64,000 nt of DNA from Nostoc spongiaeforme FACHB-130. GTDB taxonomy: Bacteria > Cyanobacteriota > Cyanobacteriia > Cyanobacteriales > Nostocaceae. Shown here piece after piece: positions 37,269 to 45,235 of the stretch. The position numbers and the translations under genes are program-made. The DNA lies in assembly GCF_014698475.1 (NCBI RefSeq), contig NZ_JACJTB010000004.1, positions 124,001 through 188,000 of the forward strand, read 5' to 3'. The first letter of the stretch is position 1, and each line of letters opens with the position of its first letter. The notes under the pieces were generated by a model, which did not search any database, was not told the DNA's origin, and saw only the letters and a program-made list of their open reading frames with translations.

Positions 37269-37526
37269 CTAATAAATGTATATTGACCTTGAACTGGTTC
37301 TTGCATTGATATTATTATCATGATAATTGATTGAACCTATACCTCCACCGTCATATCTAATGCTACGGTCAGCAGCATTAATATACGTCCTATCACTAGT
37401 ATTCATTATCTCAAATCCATAGGGATAACCACTTCCTAATATAGTTTCTACTTCTTCTATATTTAGATTATGGATAAAACTTTCTATGGGATAGGAATGT
37501 AAGACAGAAATTATGATTTTAGTCAT
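37269..37526 (-). CDS. Leader peptide P6, paralogue of P5 with altered cleavage site
   Basis: An 85-residue protein aligned end to end with P5. The leader is MTKIIISVLH...EEVETILGS: position 32 is Ser, so the expected Gly-Gly is Gly-Ser (followed by Gly33). The core GYPYGFEIMNTSDRTYINAA and the motif INYHDNNINARTSSRSIY are kept, but the C-terminus is three residues shorter and TI becomes AR. It may be cut poorly, at a shifted site, or be degenerating. AGGAA precedes the ATG as in P5. Confidence 0.7.
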   Translation of the reverse strand: MTKIIISVLHSYPIESFIHNLNIEEVETILGSGYPYGFEIMNTSDRTYINAADRSIRYDGGGIGSINYHDNNINARTSSRSIYIY

Positions 37527-38286
37527 GATTTTGTTTCCTGCACAACAAGTAGATTGGTTTTTAATTTATTTCATTACTGAAATGTTTCCATTGAATATTA
37601 TATTTAAAATTTTATGTTGACAAAATAAATACTGCTAAATTCATAAGACATAAAAATAATTTATGTCTTTAAAAAAGATATTCACGCTAGTACTGATTGT
37701 CTAATATATATAGGAATCCGATTTGATTTCTGAATCTATTTATGTAGGTAGGGAGTAGGGAGTAGGAAAGACGGCTGATCTGGGTGTACTGATTTTTTTC
37801 ATAAATCAAATATGAGTCCTATATTGGACAAAAATAAGTACAAGTCTTTATATATAGCTCATCTATCGAATATCATAGACTAAATTATTTAAGTATTGTC
37901 TTACTAAATATTTTTTGGCTTTTAGATAACTCTTGATTCAACCATTCATAATTGAGTTGTAATCATTTTTTAAAAATATTTCACTCTAATAAATAGCATT
38001 TTTTATCTTTTTTTTATGTCTTAGCTAAAAAGCAAAAGCAATAATATATGTATTATTGTCTACTTTCCTGATTTAATCAGGTTATGGTTTTATTTATTCT
38101 GGTTAATATTTATTCTAGAAAGCTAAATTTATATTAAATTAATTTAGCTTTTCAAAATAAAACACAACTAATTAAAATTGAAAACATAATAGCTAACACA
38201 GAGCCTAGATATTTTTCATCATATAGTTAGTGTGTTTTAAGGTGTAAAAGCATTTGAGCTAGAAAATTTATTTTGCCTAATAACTT
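37527..38286. other. AT-rich intergenic region with a MITE-like element
   Basis: 760 bp before the sigma factor gene. It holds the inverted-repeat element at 37709-37822 and otherwise very AT-rich sequence. A short frame ATG 37663 onward is only 13 codons. No other gene seen. Confidence 0.5.
37709..37822. mobile_element. MITE-like element, copy 1 (114 bp)
   Basis: The left end TATAGGAATCCGATTTGATT is mirrored at the right end, whose reverse complement reads TATAGGACTCATATTTGATT. The imperfect terminal repeats continue for about 28 bp. The inside is short and noncoding (GTAGGGAGTAGGGAGTAGG). The same ends recur at 46612-46794 and 48668. Confidence 0.65.
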
Positions 38287-38934
38287 ATGCTATTAGAACA
38301 GGAATTACTGTCTTCTTATGAGGAAACTCTGATCAACTTGGACTACCGTCAGAGATTAGAAAAAATTGCCCGTAAATACACTAGAGGAACAGGTTTATCT
38401 TGGGAAGATGCTTATCAAATCGCTTATTTAAAAATCTTTGTAGCTTTTCAAGCAGGAAAGTTTCGGCAAGGAAATAGAGAACAGTTTTATTACTGGGCTG
38501 TTGCTGTAGCTAGATGTGTAATTATTGATTTTGTTCGTAAAGAAAGTCTAAGGAAATGTCAGAGTTTAGACGATAATATCCCAGGAACAGATATATCTCT
38601 ATTAGACACAATTCCTGATGAATTTAGCAGCTTGGATGCAATAGAACGTGCAGATTTAATTGTGAAAACACTAGAGTCTATTTACCAACTTGATAAATCC
38701 TATCCCCACCGAAATTATCTTAAATTATGGCAAGGAAAAGTTGATGGTAAAACCCAAACTCAAATTGCTGCTGAATTAAGCATTAGCCAGGGTGAAGTTT
38801 CTAAGCGATGGCAAGAACTCTCAGGGCGTATTGCTGAGTTATTAGGATTATTAGAACTTCAAGAGATGAAAGATAATCTGCAAAAAATTCGTCAGAAAAA
38901 GACGGCATATAATCGCTCAACAAAGCAATGGTAA
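38287..38934 (+). CDS. ECF-like sigma-70 family factor
   Basis: A 215-residue sigma factor. Region 2 spans ~15-85 (RGTGLSWEDAYQIAYLKIFVAF...REQFYYWAVAVARCVIIDFVRKES), including the core-binding and -10 recognition helices. Region 4 spans ~150-190, with the helix-turn-helix QIAAELSISQGEVSKRWQEL. Region 1 and region 3 are absent, as in ECF sigma factors. No anti-sigma factor with a zinc motif is adjacent. The next gene, ~200 bp downstream, is unknown and may be its partner. Control of the nearby peptide genes is a guess from position only. Confidence 0.85.
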   Translation: MLLEQELLSSYEETLINLDYRQRLEKIARKYTRGTGLSWEDAYQIAYLKIFVAFQAGKFRQGNREQFYYWAVAVARCVIIDFVRKESLRKCQSLDDNIPGTDISLLDTIPDEFSSLDAIERADLIVKTLESIYQLDKSYPHRNYLKLWQGKVDGKTQTQIAAELSISQGEVSKRWQELSGRIAELLGLLELQEMKDNLQKIRQKKTAYNRSTKQW

Positions 38935-39130
38935 GTCAGGACAATATTACTTTACAGCCTGATTATCAAAATTAGAAAAATCATCATAATTGACAAGTTC
39001 CAATTGTTAGTTAATAACTAATATATGGCTTTAATACCATCATGTGTTGATTTTTTGCTTATCAAGTCTCCTTGTAAAAAATAAATATATGCTTGTAAAT
39101 TTAGGAAGATTCATTTTTTTTGATCGGAAG

Positions 39131-39793
39131 ATGTATAATACTTTAATGCCGCAACCTGGAGAAATTTGGAAAGTTAATTACTTAGTCAGAAGTCCTATAA
39201 ATTTCGCAAGTCAAGAACAACAAATTTTGTACTCTTCCTTAGCACGAAGTTTTTTAGCGGGCAACTCACCACCGCGCTATGTAATGATTGTCAAAGAACC
39301 TGAAATATCTGAAGAAATAGAGGATAATTGGTTGATTATTTATGTGATGTTGCTATCACTGGAAACAGATTATATTAGTAATAGAGATTTGCGGATTCCT
39401 GCCGAAATATCTGGGTTAGACCGAGATTTATTGGCAGAGACTTGGCATATTATTCCTGCTCTAGCTTGTAATTTACTACAGCCTGTTGGTAAACGACTCT
39501 CTCGCCAAATTTATGACTATTTACTAACAGTCAGAGACTATTATCATGGGTTAGTTTCTCATCTGCCAGCAATCACAGAAATTCAGCACCTAGGGTTAAC
39601 ACATGATAATTTATGCTCGACAAACAACTCAAAAATTCAGGATTTTCATAAAGCAGAACAAGCCTGGAGTGATGTATTAACAGTGCCAGTGGCAGCTTAC
39701 TATACTTACTTGAAAGGTATAAACTTTACAAATGCAATATTAAATGAAGTATTGCAGTTAGAAAAAGACTTGTACCATGAAATTGGCGATTAA
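39131..39793 (+). CDS. Hypothetical protein beside the sigma factor gene
   Basis: A ~220-residue protein of unknown function. The start is uncertain: 39131, 39146 (MPQPGEIWKV) and 39089 are all possible, and none has an ideal ribosome-binding site. The N-terminus PQPGEIWKVNYLV resembles the barrel opening of PemK/MazF-like folds, but no further match to that family is visible. The rest is mixed alpha/beta (PRYVMIVKEPE...WLIIYVMLLSLETDYISNRDLRIPAEISGL) with a helical C-terminus. It follows the sigma factor on the same strand and could be a regulator of it. Confidence 0.6.
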   Translation: MYNTLMPQPGEIWKVNYLVRSPINFASQEQQILYSSLARSFLAGNSPPRYVMIVKEPEISEEIEDNWLIIYVMLLSLETDYISNRDLRIPAEISGLDRDLLAETWHIIPALACNLLQPVGKRLSRQIYDYLLTVRDYYHGLVSHLPAITEIQHLGLTHDNLCSTNNSKIQDFHKAEQAWSDVLTVPVAAYYTYLKGINFTNAILNEVLQLEKDLYHEIGD

Positions 39794-40122
39794 AAAAGCG
39801 ATGTTTCAATCGTTTCAAGAAATTCCGTCAGAATTCTACAGAACCAGTTTTCATCACAACATATCACTTTCCATTGTTTCCATGTTTGTGCAACATGGTG
39901 ATGGTATTGAGTCTGCGACCAACAACCCACAAGATGACCTGAAAAGGCTTGATTTTACGTTGTAAATAATGGCTTTTTTGACTGGGAAGTAACAAATTAT
40001 TAAAACCAGACAGAACAAGGGTTTTCAAGCCATCTTGCAGAAACTAAAACCCTCTCTCCTTCTGTCTCCTACCTTTTCGCAACTACAAATATTTACACTG
40101 CTCTACTTATCCACCCTAACAC
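39794..40122. other. Intergenic, no gene seen
   Basis: 329 bp between convergent genes. A 62-codon frame (39777-39965) overlaps the end of the previous gene but has no supporting features. It also contains a CTCTCTCCTTCTGTCTCCTACC simple run near 40053. Confidence 0.5.
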
Positions 40123-42465
40123 TTACTGAGCATAAATTTGACTCACACAAAAGCGATCGCGCCCTTGGGCTTTGGCTTGATAAAGGGCTTGATCTGCGGC
40201 TTCAATTAAATCTAAAGGCAGCAAATCAGTGGTGGGAATTACAGTCGCAATTCCAATACTCAAGGTGACATATTCTTTGACTGCTGATGCCCGATGAGGA
40301 ATATTTAACTGTTTAAAAGTTTGATGAATTGCTTGGGCAACCTGAACAGCACCTTGCTCATGAGTGTTGGGTAAGATAACAGCGAATTCTTCTCCCCCAT
40401 AACGAGCTACTAAATCTGTATTACGTTTAATATTTTGTTGCAAAGCTTGGGCTACAAGGCGCAAACAATCATCTCCCGTCCTATGACCGTAGGTGTCATT
40501 ATATTTTTTGAAATAGTCAACGTCACATAATAGTAGTGAGATACAACCTTGCTCTCTGATCAGATATTGCCAAACACTTTGCAGTTTGCTCTCAAAACAG
40601 CGACGATTGGCAATTTGAGTTAATGGATCAACCATCGCTATGTTTTCTAGTTGCTGGTTAGCAAGTCGTAATTTTTGATACAGTTCTGATTGCTGAATTG
40701 CGATCGCTAGTTGTGTCGCTAGTTGTTGCAGTAGTTCAATTTCCCAGGGTTGCCAATGGCGCGGGGCGCTACAATGATGAGCAATTAACAAACCCCAAAG
40801 GCGATCGCTTTGTAAAATTGGCACAACTAGTTTAGCTCTGACTTGAAATTTTTCGAGTAACTGCACATGACAATCAGTCATTCCGGCTGTGTAAATATCT
40901 GAAGTAGCTTTGATTTGATCTTGTTGGTAAGATTTTCCCTGTGTGTCTACAAAATATTGGTCTGTAATTTCCATAGTTAAAATCGCTTCCCAACCTGCGG
41001 CTACAGATTCAGTCACAACTACACCACTCCAATTGGACTGAAAACGGTATATAACCACGCGATCGGTTTGCAGAAATTGTCTAACTTCAGCGACTGTTGT
41101 GTTTAAAATTTCCTCTAAATCTAAGGACTGGCGGATGTGTTGGGCGATCACCGCAATCATCCGTTCTCGTTGGGCTTGCTGTTGTAGTGCTAGTTCAGCT
41201 TGTTTATGGGCTGTGATATTTGTAAATGATGCTACTGCTGCGTAAGGCTTTGATTGATGGGGATGAAACAAGGGCTGAGAATTGACTGAAACCCAAGTCA
41301 AACTGTTATCAGGTTTATAAATACTTACAATCACATTAAGCTGGGGTTGCCCTGTAATTAATGTGATCAAAGCCGGACTATTTTCACGAGAAAACAGTGA
41401 ACCATCTTCATAAATCGCTCGCCATTTTGGATCGATAGCAGTCTGCCCCATAATTTGCTCAGATGTCAAACCCAAAATTCTTTCGGCACTTTCGTTACAA
41501 GCTGTAATGCTACCATCGGCTTGCTGTAATATAATGCCTTCTGCCATTATGGTAATTACCGAGCGATAGCTTTGTTCACTATCTTTGAGTGAATTTTCTG
41601 TATGTAGGCGATCGCTAATATCTTCAAAAACATATAATCGCCCAAAGTATTGATCCTGAGTATCTCGAATTTGGCTAGAAAAGCGCCGAATCGTCCGTCC
41701 ATCAACAAACAAAATTTTATCTTCCACTACCGCACGATTTTCCTCAGACTGTAACGGTTTACAAGATTCTATAAATGCAGGTAAATCGGCAATCAGTGGT
41801 ATGCACTCAGGGATAATATCATTATTTTTCAACAAGCCAAGGAGCATTTGCGCTTCTAAATGCTCCAGCCCCCAAATTTTACAGAAGCGTTGATTGAAAT
41901 ACAAAATTTCGTCGGTGCGATTGTCAACTACAAAAAATCCCAGTAAAGATGTGTCTGTCCACGAACTTAACAATGCTTCCCGCCAGCGCAACTCTGCTTC
42001 GGCGCGTTGGCTTTTTTTCCAAGCAACTTGCGGCTGATTAGCCAAAATAAGGGAGTTCTCGATCACCGACTCACTGGTGCATCTTATGTCTATCTCTATT
42101 GGATGGCTGGATTCTACAATTCCTTCAACCAACATTGCCATCCGTCCTGGCTTTATTTTAACCCCAGAACAAAGACAACGCACAGCCACAGGTTGCCCGT
42201 CTCGGTAAAATGTCCAGTTTTCAGTGATGGTTTTTCCCTGTTGAAATTCTTGCAAATAGTTTTTCCGAGGTATCCACCTCAGTTCGGGAACATTACTGAA
42301 GTTGCGATTGAGCAATTCTTCCTGAATTGGAATGTTCCAAAGATGAAGTGATGCTTTATTTGCCCACCACATCTGCATTCTTTCCAAATCATAAATCCAA
42401 ATAGGAGTTTGTAATCTCTCAAATGCCCTCAATTCTGCGACAGAGATATGTTTTGGCAATGCCAC
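40123..42465 (-). CDS. PAS-PAS-PAS-GAF-GGDEF diguanylate cyclase, possible photoreceptor
   Basis: A 780-residue soluble signalling enzyme. Three PAS domains (~8-120, ~165-290, ~295-425; ends DISDRL and TNITAHKQ) precede a phytochrome-type GAF (~440-600). The GAF contains DIYTAGMTDCHVQLLEKFQV with Cys532-His533 at the site where cyanobacteriochromes bind bilin, plus LWGLLIAHHCSAPRHWQ. The GGDEF domain has GGEEF at 690-694 and an inhibitory-site RNTD exactly five residues before it, so it should make cyclic di-GMP under product control. The DXCF motif of some cyanobacteriochromes is replaced by DQYF. A light-controlled cyclase is plausible; chromophore binding is not shown. Confidence 0.87.
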   Translation of the reverse strand: MALPKHISVAELRAFERLQTPIWIYDLERMQMWWANKASLHLWNIPIQEELLNRNFSNVPELRWIPRKNYLQEFQQGKTITENWTFYRDGQPVAVRCLCSGVKIKPGRMAMLVEGIVESSHPIEIDIRCTSESVIENSLILANQPQVAWKKSQRAEAELRWREALLSSWTDTSLLGFFVVDNRTDEILYFNQRFCKIWGLEHLEAQMLLGLLKNNDIIPECIPLIADLPAFIESCKPLQSEENRAVVEDKILFVDGRTIRRFSSQIRDTQDQYFGRLYVFEDISDRLHTENSLKDSEQSYRSVITIMAEGIILQQADGSITACNESAERILGLTSEQIMGQTAIDPKWRAIYEDGSLFSRENSPALITLITGQPQLNVIVSIYKPDNSLTWVSVNSQPLFHPHQSKPYAAVASFTNITAHKQAELALQQQAQRERMIAVIAQHIRQSLDLEEILNTTVAEVRQFLQTDRVVIYRFQSNWSGVVVTESVAAGWEAILTMEITDQYFVDTQGKSYQQDQIKATSDIYTAGMTDCHVQLLEKFQVRAKLVVPILQSDRLWGLLIAHHCSAPRHWQPWEIELLQQLATQLAIAIQQSELYQKLRLANQQLENIAMVDPLTQIANRRCFESKLQSVWQYLIREQGCISLLLCDVDYFKKYNDTYGHRTGDDCLRLVAQALQQNIKRNTDLVARYGGEEFAVILPNTHEQGAVQVAQAIHQTFKQLNIPHRASAVKEYVTLSIGIATVIPTTDLLPLDLIEAADQALYQAKAQGRDRFCVSQIYAQ

Positions 42466-42884
42466 TTGTCTTGATAATGGTTAATGGATACTTTTTAAGT
42501 CAAGTTTTTGTTATGTTTATTGGTGACTAAATTAGGTGTGAGAATTTGTTTTAAGTTAACTGCAAAGCTTGAATAGATGCTGAGAGTTATGAATATATTA
42601 CATAATTTAGCTAATTAAGTAAATTGGCTGAATGTACTTGTATGATAATTATTATAAAAACAAGATACATGAAGTAAAAGTTAATTTCAAGCTGATATTT
42701 GATAGTTCGTAAAAACTTCAAATGCCGATTACCAGAGCTTGTAAATTTAAACTATGTCCCTATCATCTAGATACAAGTAAGACAAGGAAGAGAAGGGAGA
42801 TAGAAATCTTGTTGAGTAAACGAATTGGATGATTTATTTTTTGTATTACCCTAACGGCGTTTCTTTATATTTCATGATTTTTAG
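42466..42884. other. Intergenic, no gene seen
   Basis: 419 AT-rich bases between the end of the HEAT-repeat gene and the start of the cyclase gene, both on the minus strand. No repeat or RNA gene recognised; it should hold the cyclase promoter. Confidence 0.45.
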
Positions 42885-44723
42885 TTACGAAATTTTATTT
42901 AATGCTTGTTGAGCAATTTTACGAACCACAGAGTTTTCGTCTGCTAAACATAGATTCAGTGCTGCTACTGCTCGGAAATTTCCTAAATTACCTAACGCCA
43001 ATGCGGCTGCACCACGCACATGATCATCTTCATCTTTGAGCATTGCAATTAAAGCATCTACAACCCTAGAATCATCAATTTTTTCTAAAGCTTGAACAGC
43101 AGCTAAACGTAAATCTGCATTTGGATTCTGCAAAATATTGATCAGAGGTTCAACAGCTTTAGTTTCTCTTCTGTTTCCGAGAAAAGAAATACTCATTTGA
43201 CGTAGCCAGTTATCTTCACTGGCTAATACTAAAATCAACAAATCAACTATTTGCGGATTGACAATCTTAGCGATCGCTGAAATTGTGTTAACTTGGATGC
43301 GACTTTCAGAATCTTGCAGCAACTGGGCTAAAATGGCGATTAAATCAGGATATTGACGAGTAAGGAGTGTTTCGATCACTTGCTTAGTTGCTTGCTCGGA
43401 GCGTAGCCAATCTCTGTTGATGGCTTGTAATAAACCTTCCCGATCTCTGAGAAATTCCACCAAAATATCTGTAGTTCTAGAATCATCAATAAGCTGTAAA
43501 GCATGAACCACAGCTAATTTGACGTGAGGGAAACTAGAAACATCTATGAGAAAACTACCATTGCTGCGAAACACTGCAATCAGAGGTTCTATAGCTCTGA
43601 CATCGCCAAACTTTCCTAATGCTGAGGCGATCGCACTACAAGCGGTAGAATGATTTTGATAACTCAATACTTCAATTAACGGTTCAATCGCTTGAGGCTC
43701 GCCAAATTCAGCCAGCGCCCATGCTGCGTCGGCTCGCACAAAAAAATCTGAGTCTTGCAAACACTGAATTAGCGGTTCAACGGCTCGACTATCTCCCAAC
43801 TTTACCAATGATTTAATTGCATTGGTTCTGACTTTACTAGAGGGATGGCTTAAAGCTTGTAACAGTGGCTCAACTGCTCGAATATCGCCTAATTCACCTA
43901 ACTTTTTTGCTGCCAGAGCATGGCCAGCATTGTCATAGAGTATATTTTGTAAACCAATTACTAACGGTTCCGCACCAACTAAATTAGCTAAACCCGAATT
44001 TACTAAATTATCTAACGTATTAGCTGCCATTGCTTGTAATATACCAGCATCAGGATTCAATGGTGCAGCTTGCAAAGCCTGAATTAACTCTTCTAGGGCA
44101 TTTGGATGAGATAAATTAACTTCACTCGCAACCGTTTGCGGCTCAGGATTGTATGATTCATTCGTAGTTGATTTTACGCTTCCTCGATAGTTATATTTAC
44201 GGTAAATTTCTGCAACTTTTTGTTCGTCTGCCTCCATGTATCCTTCATCATCAAAATAATAAGCACCAATTTCGTAACACTCTGCTGTCGCCAACATTAA
44301 ATCTGTTAAACTATCCCAGCGAATTTCTTCAATACAACCCTCTGGATCGATGAACCAAAGCGGAGCAGTTTCCTCTCCCACAACAACAGCGTATCTATAA
44401 TCACCATTAAAATCTAATATTGGTAGCCAGTGCTGATTCCAATCAAAGCCCCAACTTAAAAAGTCTGCGTACCATTTCAAAGCCTCTTGCAAAGAGAAAA
44501 AATTGTCAAACTTAGGAACTACATAGCCACAACTTAAACCTCGGCAACTATTATGCCACCCGTAAAGCTCGTATAATTCTTCTGGCAAGCGATAAGGAAA
44601 ATTTTCAACAATTGCGTCTATTTCTTGGCGAGTTAGTCCAGGCGCTAAACTCAAGGCAAATTCAGGTTGATGACTCACTAACCAAGTCTCAATTCTATCC
44701 AGCGCATCTGTTAAAAGAGACAT
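42885..44723 (-). CDS. SMI1/KNR4-like domain plus HEAT-repeat protein
   Basis: A 612-residue protein. Residues 1-165 are an SMI1/KNR4-like domain (LAPGLTRQEIDAIVENFPYRLPEELYELYGWHNS...WLPILDFNGDYRYAVV), a fold found in immunity proteins of contact-dependent toxin systems and in regulatory proteins. Residues ~205-612 are about a dozen HEAT/PBS-type repeats (AVEPLIQCLQDSDFFVRADAAWALAEFGEPQAIEPLI and the like), a protein-binding solenoid. The combination suggests an adaptor or immunity-type protein. No toxin gene is adjacent, so I make no functional claim beyond protein binding. Confidence 0.82.
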   Translation of the reverse strand: MSLLTDALDRIETWLVSHQPEFALSLAPGLTRQEIDAIVENFPYRLPEELYELYGWHNSCRGLSCGYVVPKFDNFFSLQEALKWYADFLSWGFDWNQHWLPILDFNGDYRYAVVVGEETAPLWFIDPEGCIEEIRWDSLTDLMLATAECYEIGAYYFDDEGYMEADEQKVAEIYRKYNYRGSVKSTTNESYNPEPQTVASEVNLSHPNALEELIQALQAAPLNPDAGILQAMAANTLDNLVNSGLANLVGAEPLVIGLQNILYDNAGHALAAKKLGELGDIRAVEPLLQALSHPSSKVRTNAIKSLVKLGDSRAVEPLIQCLQDSDFFVRADAAWALAEFGEPQAIEPLIEVLSYQNHSTACSAIASALGKFGDVRAIEPLIAVFRSNGSFLIDVSSFPHVKLAVVHALQLIDDSRTTDILVEFLRDREGLLQAINRDWLRSEQATKQVIETLLTRQYPDLIAILAQLLQDSESRIQVNTISAIAKIVNPQIVDLLILVLASEDNWLRQMSISFLGNRRETKAVEPLINILQNPNADLRLAAVQALEKIDDSRVVDALIAMLKDEDDHVRGAAALALGNLGNFRAVAALNLCLADENSVVRKIAQQALNKIS

Positions 44724-45235
44724 AAAAATTCCAATGATTGTATCTTTATAATTCCCAAATTCACAAGACTAAAAACTTGCATAAGATAAACTAATTAGGT
44801 AAATTTTCTCTAGAAAACTTTGCGATTAAATTGTTTAAGTCTTGCTACTATAAATGTTTAGTATTTGCCATCTATAGCAATCCTCAATGATTCACAAAAA
44901 TTTCTCCCTTGTCTACTTTCTCTCTCTGGTTCATATATAAAATAGAGCCGCGATCGCTTAGAAATCAAAGCACTCTAACTATGGTCAATAGGACTTATGC
45001 AAGAAATTTCTCAAACTCTAATAACTTTGTGTCCTTTGCGTCCTTTGCGGTTCGTTTTTATATACTTTTGAGTAAGCCATAGTCAAGTCAAATAAGTAAC
45101 AAATAAAAATTTCTTCTACCGACTACCCGATTAGGAATAGACCAGTTATGATTACCCAATGCTGATGAGCATAAAAAAGTTTGTATATTAGCAAAGTAAA
45201 TCACAAATCACATCGTAGAACTTGGGGAGTAAGAA
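44724..45235. other. Intergenic with a dispersed CTTTGCG repeat
   Basis: 512 bp between divergent genes. It includes GTCCTTTGCGTCCTTTGCGG (about 45031-45050), a dispersed intergenic repeat related to the one inside the oxoprolinase gene, and a HIP1 site near 44951. No gene seen. Confidence 0.55.

Noticed and set aside
39131-39793. PemK/MazF-like toxin because of PQPGEIW at the N-terminus
   Set aside because: Only the first strand resembles that family; the remaining sequence does not, and there is no antitoxin gene.
39777-39965. 62-codon frame overlapping the end of the unknown gene after the sigma factor
   Set aside because: It overlaps 17 bases, has no clear ribosome-binding site of its own and no recognisable protein features.
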